Shown here in pieces: positions 6,479 to 14,259 of a stretch of DNA of 35,017 bases. Both the position numbers and the translations under genes were made by a program. The notes under the pieces are model-generated. The model had not been told where the DNA came from. It ran no database searches and saw only the letters and a list, made by a program, of their open reading frames with translations. Position 1 is the first letter of the stretch. Every line of letters starts with the position of its first letter. This stretch comes from Flavobacteriaceae bacterium (GTDB taxonomy: Bacteria > Bacteroidota > Bacteroidia > Flavobacteriales > Flavobacteriaceae). The stretch spans positions 2,777,231-2,812,247 of the forward strand of contig CP070778.1 in the NCBI GenBank assembly GCA_020346245.1. Reading direction: 5' to 3'.

Positions 6479-7432
6479 ATGACGAACAATTCAAACTATT
6501 ATATTCTTATACTACTTTTGATTTCCAGTTGTACTTTTAATGCTAAACAATCAAACCCGTTTCTCCAACAAGGGGAGGGGTTTGTAGAAGTAGAAGGCGG
6601 GAAAATTTGGTACGGGATAATGGGCGATGGTGATAATACACCTTTGCTGTGTTTACATGGCGGGCCAGGAGGTACAGGTAAGAGTTATTATAATTTATCC
6701 GAAATATCCAAAAAGCGTCCGGTAATCATATTTGACCAATTAGGAACAGGCCGATCCGACCATCATCAGGATACAACTTTACTAAAAGTAGAAATGTTCG
6801 TTAAGCAAGTGAAAGCGATTAAATCGGAGTTAAAACTGAATGAATTCTATTTGCTGGGTAGTTCTTGGGGGGCGGCGTTAGCACTTGAATATTACACGCA
6901 CCATCCAGAAGGTATAAAAGGAATTATATTTAATAGCCCATATTTTAGCACTCCAATTTGGACAGAAGATGCGGCAAAACTTGTAGCAGGACTTCCAGAT
7001 TCTATCCAAACAGCAATTCGTATAGCTGAAAGGGATAGCGTCTTTGATACTGATGCCTATATTTCTGCCAATAGCTTCTTTGCAAGTAGGCACGGGCGAA
7101 GAAAAGAACTTGTCAAACATCCATATGACACAGTAGAGTCTAACAGAAATACATTTATTTATAATTATATGTGGGGGCCAAGTGAATTCACAGCAACAGG
7201 CACATTAAGGAATTACGATAACATTCAAAGCCTGAAAAAAGTCAAAGTACCTGCATTGTTCACAACAGGTGAATTTGACGAAGCTATTCCAGAGACCGTT
7301 AATAAGCTAAGTCAGATGGTGGATGATTCCAGATTTGTAATCATACCGGATGCAGGGCATTTTTCCCTTAATGATAACAGAGAAGCAGTGGTAAAAGCGA
7401 TACAAGAATTTCTTAAGCATCAAAATAAATAA
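6479..7432 (+). CDS. Alpha/beta hydrolase lipoprotein, proline-iminopeptidase-like (S33)
   Basis: This 317-residue protein has a lipoprotein signal with lipobox ISSC (Cys18). The fold is alpha/beta hydrolase: the oxyanion motif HGGPGG at 60-65, nucleophile elbow GSSWG with Ser129, acid Asp267 in GEFDEAIPE and base His294 in DAGHF. HGGPGG plus GxSWGxxL is the hallmark of the proline iminopeptidase/S33 group, which releases N-terminal residues from peptides or hydrolyses related amides. The lipid anchor implies action at the periplasm or cell surface, unlike the cytosolic classical enzyme. Substrate cannot be read from sequence. It follows a candidate cassette junction and has no partner gene. 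Confidence 0.85.
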   Translation: MTNNSNYYILILLLISSCTFNAKQSNPFLQQGEGFVEVEGGKIWYGIMGDGDNTPLLCLHGGPGGTGKSYYNLSEISKKRPVIIFDQLGTGRSDHHQDTTLLKVEMFVKQVKAIKSELKLNEFYLLGSSWGAALALEYYTHHPEGIKGIIFNSPYFSTPIWTEDAAKLVAGLPDSIQTAIRIAERDSVFDTDAYISANSFFASRHGRRKELVKHPYDTVESNRNTFIYNYMWGPSEFTATGTLRNYDNIQSLKKVKVPALFTTGEFDEAIPETVNKLSQMVDDSRFVIIPDAGHFSLNDNREAVVKAIQEFLKHQNK

Positions 7433-7474
7433 TTTCAGTAAATCCCATTATTTCAAATGACCCTTTACAAATAA

Positions 7475-7567
7475 AAGATACTCTCTGAAGATGCCCAATA
7501 TGCTACGGTATTCGCCAAAGGCGAGTTTTTGGATGTTGTTATAGAAGGAAAAGACGAATTTACCTGA
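7475..7567 (+). pseudogene. Remnant of a gene 3' end (about 30 codons)
   Basis: Just after the hydrolase an open frame reads KILSEDAQYATVFAKGEF and continues to a TGA at 7565-7567, with a TAA immediately upstream and no start codon. The residues look like ordinary protein (hydrophobic and charged alternation) rather than random sequence, so this is probably the C-terminal leftover of a deleted gene. I do not recognise the family. Confidence 0.3.
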
Positions 7568-7606
7568 TTTTGAAGTTTTGCACTAAATTGGAAATGTTGC
7601 CAGCAG

Positions 7607-9328
7607 TTATTTATTAGGATTTTCGTACTTATAGAATTTTTCTGGTCCTAGTTTGTTGATAAGCATTTCCCCTTCAGCCTTTATATAACCAACATCATTT
7701 GCATATTCATCCCAATCTTTAATAAGCTCCTCTAGTTTTTCAGGTTCCTGTAGAGATAGGTCATGTTTCTCAAGTGGATCTGTAGAAAGATCATAAAGTT
7801 GCCATATAGGTTCATTAGCATATGGGGGTTGTAACATCATAGCCTTCCATTTTTCCTTAATGATGGCTTTGCATTCCACCATCTCAAAAAGTAATGGATT
7901 TATAGAAGTGTTACGGACCAATTCTGCCTTTCCTTCTAAAAACTTTTTGGCTGTTTTTCCATATAAGGGTGCCAGTTCATTTTCTTTATATTTAACCGGA
8001 CGTGATACTTCGACAAAGTCAAGAATAGTTGGAAAAATGTCGCAAACATGCATGCCGGAATTAGTATAGAGTTTTTGCTTTTCAATACCGGGTCCTGCAA
8101 TTATTAGCGGCGCATGTATGCCTCCTTCTCCTGTAGTAGTTTTAAAATATGTAAAAGGTGTATTGCTTACTTCTGCCCATGCACCCCCCTGAGAAATAAA
8201 AGAATTAGCTTTTCCAAGATTGCTAAAGTTATTATTAAAGCTCTGAGCTAAATATTCTTTTGAACTCCCCGGATAAGCAACAGGCTCTTTAGGATTTGCG
8301 CCGTTATCTGACAGAAAAACAATAATAGTGTTCTCATATTTGCCGGCTTCTTTCAATGAATCAATTAAGCGTCCGATATGATAGTCGAGATTTTCAACCA
8401 TTGACGCATAAATTTCCATAGTTCGTGCTTGTAATTTCTTTTGATCGTCATCTAAATCGCCCCACTCGGGAAATTTACTCGTCCCAGGATTATAAGGAAC
8501 AGACTCATTTACAATCCCAATCTTTTTTATGCGTGCAAGACGATCCCTTTTTATTTGTTCATAACCTGAATCATAAACACCTTTATAATAATCTAAATAC
8601 TCATCAGGAACGTGAAGTGGATCATGAGGTGCCGTGTAGGCAAGAAATGCAAAAAAAGGGGAATCGTCTTCCTGTTCTTCGATATAGTTAATCATCTTAT
8701 CTGTGAAGTCTTTGCTGGAATAAAAATCCTCAGGAAGTTTTTCAACAATATCTTGATCCTTAACATAAAAAGTAACCGGCGCTTCTCCGGGGCCAAGAGG
8801 AAACGGATTAGTAAAATGTCCTGATCCGCCACCTAGAAGTGCAAAACTTTTTTCAAAACCTCTATTTACAGGATAACTTTCTTGGTGATGTCCCAAATGC
8901 CATTTACCTGTCATATACGTATGATAACCATTATCACCTAAAACTTCTGGTATTGTAATAACTTGATTATTTAGTGAACCTTCATACCCGGGTTTTAGGT
9001 ATTGATTCTCAGTATGTGCCGGAGGCATTGTCCCTAAACCATTTTGATGATTATCAACACCGGTTAATAACATAGCACGTGTTGGTGCACAAAGAGATGA
9101 GACATAAAAGTCTGTAAACTTCGCACCTTGATTTGCAAGTTTATCAAGATTCGGAGTTCTAATCTCACTTCCAAAGCAACCTAGGTCAGAATAACCTAAG
9201 TCATCGACTAATATTAACAGAATATTAGGTCTGGGTATTTCTTTGGGATAATCCTTTTGATTCTGGTTGCAACCTAATAATCCAGCAATTAGAAATAGGA
9301 TAAAGAATAGTTTTACATGATTTTTCAT
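7607..9328 (-). CDS. Sulfatase lipoprotein (arylsulfatase-type, family S1)
   Basis: This is a full-length type I sulfatase of about 573 residues. Numbering from the Met at 9328: lipobox LLGC with Cys20; metal site DD at 42-43 (ILVDDLGYSD); signature CAPTR with Cys80, the residue that anaerobic or FGE-type maturases convert to formylglycine; GKWHLG with Lys142 and His144; APHDPLH with His235; and LSDNG with Asp341-Asn342. Length and the long DRLARIKKIG segment fit the AtsA-like arylsulfatase group (possibly S1_4). It would cleave sulfate esters from glycans or aryl compounds outside the cytoplasm. The frame extends to an ATG at 9346, but the later Met gives a normal lipoprotein n-region. No maturase gene is in the window. 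Confidence 0.9.
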   Translation of the reverse strand: MKNHVKLFFILFLIAGLLGCNQNQKDYPKEIPRPNILLILVDDLGYSDLGCFGSEIRTPNLDKLANQGAKFTDFYVSSLCAPTRAMLLTGVDNHQNGLGTMPPAHTENQYLKPGYEGSLNNQVITIPEVLGDNGYHTYMTGKWHLGHHQESYPVNRGFEKSFALLGGGSGHFTNPFPLGPGEAPVTFYVKDQDIVEKLPEDFYSSKDFTDKMINYIEEQEDDSPFFAFLAYTAPHDPLHVPDEYLDYYKGVYDSGYEQIKRDRLARIKKIGIVNESVPYNPGTSKFPEWGDLDDDQKKLQARTMEIYASMVENLDYHIGRLIDSLKEAGKYENTIIVFLSDNGANPKEPVAYPGSSKEYLAQSFNNNFSNLGKANSFISQGGAWAEVSNTPFTYFKTTTGEGGIHAPLIIAGPGIEKQKLYTNSGMHVCDIFPTILDFVEVSRPVKYKENELAPLYGKTAKKFLEGKAELVRNTSINPLLFEMVECKAIIKEKWKAMMLQPPYANEPIWQLYDLSTDPLEKHDLSLQEPEKLEELIKDWDEYANDVGYIKAEGEMLINKLGPEKFYKYENPNK

Positions 9329-9394
9329 AATCATAGTCTCGTGCATTGTTACTTAATTACAGGCTGAAATTAGCGCTGGGAAAGGGAGAATGCA

Positions 9395-9408
9395 ATGATA
9401 ATTATCAT
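9395..9408. promoter_or_regulatory. Perfect 14-base palindrome upstream of the sulfatase
   Basis: ATGATAATTATCAT is its own reverse complement and lies about 50-80 bases upstream of the sulfatase start, in an otherwise gene-free 217-base stretch. It resembles half of a Fur-type box (GATAATxATTATC), but AT-rich palindromes arise easily here; an operator role is only a possibility. The flanking bases also contain TTATATAATT twice (about 9418 and 9450). Confidence 0.3.
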
Positions 9409-9563
9409 CCAAAACATTATATAATTAAAAGAAAATAATAAAAGTTGTTATATAATTCAATAACCTCAGAGACTCTATTAAATGGGAATGTTTAATTCTT
9501 AAATATTATCAGACTGATAGAAAGTCCTAAACTATTATTCAGTATCTTAGGAAGAACAACCTT

Positions 9564-9722
9564 TTACACATCAAAAACTTTATGAAAATATTGTGGATTA
9601 CTTAAAAAATCACTTATCAATTCAGTTTGAAAATAATACCCTTCTACATTCTGGTCATATTCCAAAATGGCATTGGAAGCTTCCTTTCTGCTAAAAACAA
9701 CAAGAGGTCGGTGTTCATACAT
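9564..9722 (-). CDS. Small ORF (52 aa) directly following the class II ribonucleotide reductase
   Basis: On the minus strand the reductase stop TAA (9725-9723) is followed with no gap by ATG at 9722-9720. The frame encodes MYEHRPLVVFSRKEASNAIL and ends FHKVFDV, with TAA at 9566-9564. The composition is that of a folded soluble protein (an LVVF strand, a helix, then an aromatic C-terminal half), with no signal peptide or membrane segment. The zero-base spacing indicates translational coupling. I do not recognise a family; a small accessory of the reductase is an inference from position only. Confidence 0.55.
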   Translation of the reverse strand: MYEHRPLVVFSRKEASNAILEYDQNVEGYYFQTELISDFLSNPQYFHKVFDV

Positions 9723-12266
9723 TTATCCACATTTGGAAGAACCACAATCCTTGCAAGTCAGACATCCTTCCTGATAAATTAAATTAGTGGATGTGCAATT
9801 ATCACATTTTTGTCCCTTTGCCTCGGTGCCGTCGGTGACATATCTTTTTAAGGCCCGGGTGACTCCATTTTTCCAGGTATTTAAGGTTTGGCCTTCCAAA
9901 TGAAGGCTGCTGATAAGATCAACAACTTTTACTATAGGCATTCCATGCCTTAAAGTCCCGGAAATAAGTTTAGCGTAATTCCAGTATTCCGGATTGAACT
10001 TATGAGACAGACCTTCAATCGTTGTCTTATAACCCCTTTTATTCTTGTATTGAAAATCATAACGCGAACTTCCGTCTTCATCCCTATTCTTAATAATCAA
10101 CCCATCATCTACCCAACGTGGAATTAAAATCCCGTCTTCATCATCGGCCAATCCGGTAAAAATTTCATATGGTTGATCATCAATAAGGCCTATAAAAGCA
10201 ATCCATTTTTCTTTATTATTCTGAAAGCGTACCACATCTGCTTCCAGGACCTGCGGGCGTTTTATAGGAAATGCAGTAAGTGTCTCTTCAGCATCACCTT
10301 CATTAGCTATCAAAACCCCTGATCTTGAGCCATCACGGTATACAGTTACTCCTTTGCAGCCAACTCTCCAGGCTTCCATATACAACTTGCCTACCAGTTC
10401 TTCTGAGGCGTCATTGGGAAGATTTATAGTAACACTAATAGAATGATCCACCCATTTTTGAACAGCACCTTGCAAACGAACTTTACTCAACCAATCTACA
10501 TCATTTGAAGTAGCCTTATAATAAGGGGAATTCGCCACGATTTGGTCGAGCTCTTCCTGATTGTATTCTTTTTCAGTATCCAGCCCATTAACTTCCATCC
10601 ACTGTTTAAACCTATGGTGAAATACTACGTATTCTTCCCAGAAATCACCCACTTCATCCACAAAACTGACTTTAGTATCCTTCTCGTTAGGATTAACTTT
10701 TCTCCTGCGTTTGTATATAGGCAGAAATACAGGTTCAATTCCCGAGGTAGTTTGCGTCATTAAACTTGTAGTACCGGTAGGAGCAATGGTTAATAAGGCA
10801 ATATTTCGTCTACCGTGCTCCAGCATTTCATAATATAATTTTTCATCTGCATCTTTTAGGCGAAGAATGAAGGGATTTTCTTTTTCCCTGTCAGCATCAA
10901 AAATTTCAAATGCGCCTCGTTCTTTTGCCATGTTAACGGATGCTCTGTACGCTTCTAGGGCAATTGTTTTATGTACTTCAATTGAAAATTCATTTGCTAT
11001 TTCACTTCCATATCTCAATCCCAGCGCAGCCAGCATATCCCCTTCGGCCGTAATGCCAATTCCGGTACGCCGGCCCTGCAGTGCTTTCTCTTTTATCTTT
11101 TCCCAAAGACGTATCTCCACGGCTTTGGTTTCCTCTAATTCCGGATCCGATTTTATTTTATCGAGAATGCCCTCTATCTTTTCAAGCTCCAGGTCAATGA
11201 TATCGTCCATGATGCGTTGGGCTACCGCAATGTGTTTTTTAAACAAGGGGAAGTTGAAGTTGGCATTACTTTTAAATGGGTCTTCGACGTATGAGAACAA
11301 ATTAATGGCCAATAACCTGCAGGAATCATAAGGACATAGTGGGATTTCGCCACAAGGATTGGTAGAGACTGTTTGGTAACCAAGGTCGGCATAACAATCG
11401 GGCACTGACTCTTTGATGATAGTATCCCAGAATAAGATTCCAGGTTCTGCGGATTGCCATGCATTATGCACTATTTTATGCCATAAGTCGCTGGCATTAA
11501 TTTCTTTTGAGATTTTTGGATTGCTGCTTTGAATTGGAAAACTCTGAGTATACAAACTATTGTTTTCAACGGCTTTCATAAAATTATCATCAATCCGAAC
11601 AGAGACATTGGCTCCTGTAACTTTTCCCTGTTCCATTTTGGCATCTATAAAATCTTCAGCATCAGGATGGTTAATTGAAACCGATAGCATTAATGCTCCT
11701 CTCCGGCCATCTTGTGCTACTTCTCGGGTAGAATTAGAATATCGCTCCATAAATGGGACCAGGCCGGTAGAGGTTAGCGCTGAGTTTTTAACCGGGGAAC
11801 CTTTTGGCCTGATGTGGGATAAATCGTGACCAACACCGCCACGTCTTTTCATTAATTGCACCTGTTCCTGGTCAATCTTCATAATACCTCCATAGGAATC
11901 GGAAGTGCCCTCATTCCCGATCACAAAGCAATTAGATAATGATGCAATTTGAAAAGGATTACCAATTCCCGCCATAGGACTTCCCTGAGGCACAATATGT
12001 TTGAAGTTTTTAATAAGATCAAAAATCTCAGTCTCGCTAAAGGGATTCGGATATTTTTGCTCCACACGAGCTATTTCCTTAGCAATTCTTTTATGCATGT
12101 CATTCGGATTAACCTCATAGAGATTTCCCTCAGAATCTTTCAATGCGTATTTGTTAATCCATACCCTAGCGGCTAGATCATCACCATTAAAATAAGCTAA
12201 GCTCGATTGATACGCTTCTTCTTGAGAATAGGTTTTTCTTTGAGGGGGAAAAGTTTTGACGGACAT
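9723..12266 (-). CDS. nrdJ: Adenosylcobalamin-dependent (class II) ribonucleoside-diphosphate reductase
   Basis: This 847-residue class II reductase makes deoxyribonucleotides in the cytoplasm using a radical from coenzyme B12, so it needs no oxygen and no R2 subunit. Visible features: SNCFV with Cys113 (redox cysteine); the active-site loop NPCGEIPL at 303-310 with Asn303, Cys305 (thiyl radical site) and Glu307; the phosphate-binding APTGTTS motif; VGCKGVTVYRDGSR with the second redox Cys; and a C-terminal Cys-rich tail with CxxC pairs ending SSKCG, which in this family reloads the active site or binds zinc. An insert after the RDGSR block (EADVVRFQNNKEKW onward) is typical of the long bacterial NrdJ form. 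No B12 riboswitch or NrdR box is apparent upstream. Confidence 0.93.
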   Translation of the reverse strand: MSVKTFPPQRKTYSQEEAYQSSLAYFNGDDLAARVWINKYALKDSEGNLYEVNPNDMHKRIAKEIARVEQKYPNPFSETEIFDLIKNFKHIVPQGSPMAGIGNPFQIASLSNCFVIGNEGTSDSYGGIMKIDQEQVQLMKRRGGVGHDLSHIRPKGSPVKNSALTSTGLVPFMERYSNSTREVAQDGRRGALMLSVSINHPDAEDFIDAKMEQGKVTGANVSVRIDDNFMKAVENNSLYTQSFPIQSSNPKISKEINASDLWHKIVHNAWQSAEPGILFWDTIIKESVPDCYADLGYQTVSTNPCGEIPLCPYDSCRLLAINLFSYVEDPFKSNANFNFPLFKKHIAVAQRIMDDIIDLELEKIEGILDKIKSDPELEETKAVEIRLWEKIKEKALQGRRTGIGITAEGDMLAALGLRYGSEIANEFSIEVHKTIALEAYRASVNMAKERGAFEIFDADREKENPFILRLKDADEKLYYEMLEHGRRNIALLTIAPTGTTSLMTQTTSGIEPVFLPIYKRRRKVNPNEKDTKVSFVDEVGDFWEEYVVFHHRFKQWMEVNGLDTEKEYNQEELDQIVANSPYYKATSNDVDWLSKVRLQGAVQKWVDHSISVTINLPNDASEELVGKLYMEAWRVGCKGVTVYRDGSRSGVLIANEGDAEETLTAFPIKRPQVLEADVVRFQNNKEKWIAFIGLIDDQPYEIFTGLADDEDGILIPRWVDDGLIIKNRDEDGSSRYDFQYKNKRGYKTTIEGLSHKFNPEYWNYAKLISGTLRHGMPIVKVVDLISSLHLEGQTLNTWKNGVTRALKRYVTDGTEAKGQKCDNCTSTNLIYQEGCLTCKDCGSSKCG

Positions 12267-12463
12267 GTAAAGGTTTTTAGAAGATTATTAATAAAGATGT
12301 AAAAGTGGAATAAACCTAAAAACTAATCTATGATAAAAGTCATGAAGTTTACAAGATAAATCACACAACATACTGATAATAAGATAAATAATAATTTATC
12401 AACATAAAAAAGTTAACAATCTTATCGAATTATTTTTCTTGAGAATATCGAAGAATTATAGTG

Positions 12464-12480
12464 CTTGGTTCGAGCCCAAG
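12464..12480 (+). other. tRNA T-arm-like stem in the gene-free stretch 12267-12682
   Basis: CTTGG (12464-12468) and CCAAG (12476-12480) form a 5-bp stem around the 7-base loop TTCGAGC, matching the tRNA T-loop pattern TTCRANY. No acceptor, D or anticodon arm can be placed around it, so it is not a tRNA gene. The following bases (GAGGCAAGTAGTT) resemble the tails of repeats B and C (GTTCGAG...GGGGAGCGAGTAGTT in B). The rest of this 416-base divergent intergenic region holds nothing else I can support; it must carry the promoters for nrdJ and for the arabinofuranosidase. Confidence 0.4.
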
Positions 12481-12682
12481 AGGTGAGGCAAGTAGTTGAA
12501 CGGTGCTCAATTAAAAGGAATATCATAGCCATATTTCAATAGTACATTTACCTTGTTTCCTGCAAGAAAAGTTTGAAATATTATATATTGTAACTGTTAA
12601 TATGCCACTGATGAAATTGATCTTGCTGTGATTGGAATATTAGTGCTAAAAAAACCGACTAAACATAGCTAAAACCACAAAA

Positions 12683-14209
12683 ATGAAAAAAGGAATTTTA
12701 CTTACCTGCTTCTTTTTGGTAACGAATCTTTTCGCCCAAAACAGGCTCGAACTTAAATGGGATAGTACAAACATAAAGATCAACAAAGAAATCTACGGTC
12801 ATTTTTCCGAGCATCTGGGCACCTGTATTTATGAGGGTATTTATGTGGGTGAAGATTCGGATATTCCGAATATCGATGGCTTTAGAAAGGATGTGGTGGA
12901 AGCCTTTAAAGAATTAAAAGTCCCTGTATTAAGATGGCCGGGAGGATGTTTTGCAGATACCTATCATTGGAAAGACGGTATAGGCCCCAAAGAAGACCGC
13001 CCCGCAATAGTTAATGTGTTCTGGGGAGGAGTGACTGAGGATAACAGCTTTGGCACCCATGAGTTTTTGAATTTTTGTGAATTAATAGGTACAGAACCTT
13101 ATTTGAGTATCAATGTGGGCACGGGAACAGTGCAGGAAGCTGTTGATTGGGTAGAATATGTTACGTCGCGCAATAAGAGCCCAATGACTGATCTCCGCAA
13201 GGAAAACGGCCGTGAAGAACCCTGGGATGTCAAATACTGGGGTGTTGGTAACGAAAATTGGGGCTGTGGTGGTGATATGGCACCGGACTATTACGCCAAT
13301 ATTTTTAGAAATTACGCATCTTATATTCGGGGCGAGGATTTTCAAAAAGTAATTTGTGGCCCTTCCGGGGGCGATACAAATTGGACCGAAACAATTCTCA
13401 AAGGTTTGAAGGGCAAAAATCACCTTGCGCAAGGGGTTTCATTGCATTACTATACGCTGCCAACAGGGGAATGGGCTAACAAAGGCTCTTCAACAGATTT
13501 TGGGGAAGATATGTGGTTTGCAACCATTCGCAATACGATGAAAATTAAAAATTACATTGAACAACACCTGGCAGTAATGGACAAATACGACCCCGAAGGA
13601 AAAATAAAGCTGATCGTTGATGAATGGGGTACGTGGTATGATAAATTGCCCGGCACCAGGGACGGGTTTCTGCAACAGCAAAACACACTGCGTGATGCTT
13701 TGGTTGCAGGCATCAACCTGAATATTTTCAACAATAATGCCGACCGTATCAGCATGGCGAATATCGCACAGATTGTAAACGTATTACAATCGGTTATTCT
13801 TACCAACGGCCCTGAAATGGTCAAAACCCCTACCTACCACGTTTTTAACATGTACAATGTGCACCAGGATGCCAATCTCATACCAATCGATTTTGAAACC
13901 GAAAATTACGAATACAATGGGGATTCTATTCCGGCGCTGACGGCCTCGGCTTCGGAGAAAAACGGTATAACCAGTATTACTCTGACCAATGCAAACCCTG
14001 AAAAGGCAATTGCCGTGAACCTTCAGCTCGGAAAGGATTTTAAAACGACCGGCGGCAAAATAATCACTGGTAAAGAAATTACAGATTATAATGACTTTGG
14101 CAAAACTGAAAAAGTTTTGATTTCCGATTTTAAGATTGGAAAAATAAAGAATGAAATCTTAGAGATTGAAGTTCCGCCACACTCAGTCATTTTAGTACAG
14201 GTTAAATAG
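12683..14209 (+). CDS. Alpha-L-arabinofuranosidase, GH51
   Basis: This 508-residue secreted glycosidase has a signal peptide (MKKGILLTCFFLVTNLFAQ, cleavage after about residue 19). The (beta/alpha)8 domain shows GH51 landmarks: IYGHFSEHLG near the N-terminus, LRWPGGCFAD at 83-92, the acid/base Glu191 in GVGNENWG and the nucleophile Glu314 in IVDEWGTW. A C-terminal beta-sandwich ends with PPHSVILVQVK. Retaining hydrolysis of terminal alpha-L-arabinofuranose from arabinan, arabinoxylan or arabinogalactan is the known family role. It acts in the periplasm or outside. It is 50 bases ahead of the VPS10/BNR gene. No SusC/SusD pair accompanies it, so this is not a classical polysaccharide utilisation locus. 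Confidence 0.93.
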   Translation: MKKGILLTCFFLVTNLFAQNRLELKWDSTNIKINKEIYGHFSEHLGTCIYEGIYVGEDSDIPNIDGFRKDVVEAFKELKVPVLRWPGGCFADTYHWKDGIGPKEDRPAIVNVFWGGVTEDNSFGTHEFLNFCELIGTEPYLSINVGTGTVQEAVDWVEYVTSRNKSPMTDLRKENGREEPWDVKYWGVGNENWGCGGDMAPDYYANIFRNYASYIRGEDFQKVICGPSGGDTNWTETILKGLKGKNHLAQGVSLHYYTLPTGEWANKGSSTDFGEDMWFATIRNTMKIKNYIEQHLAVMDKYDPEGKIKLIVDEWGTWYDKLPGTRDGFLQQQNTLRDALVAGINLNIFNNNADRISMANIAQIVNVLQSVILTNGPEMVKTPTYHVFNMYNVHQDANLIPIDFETENYEYNGDSIPALTASASEKNGITSITLTNANPEKAIAVNLQLGKDFKTTGGKIITGKEITDYNDFGKTEKVLISDFKIGKIKNEILEIEVPPHSVILVQVK

Positions 14210-14259
14210 ATTTTAATTTACTTTTTTTTTAATTTTCATACTTTAAAAAAAACACCGTT

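Noticed and set aside
9723..9731. TTATCCACA, a perfect DnaA box, at the nrdJ stop
   Set aside because: A single 9-mer inside a stop codon context with no cluster of boxes, no dnaA/dnaN neighbours and no AT unwinding region; no case for an origin.
10867..11331. 154-residue plus-strand ORF within nrdJ
   Set aside because: Ser-rich shadow of the nrdJ coding strand, a common artefact of antisense frames.
12267..12460. Possible B12 riboswitch or NrdR box upstream of nrdJ
   Set aside because: No B12-box core or NrdR palindrome is visible; the region is plain AT-rich sequence.
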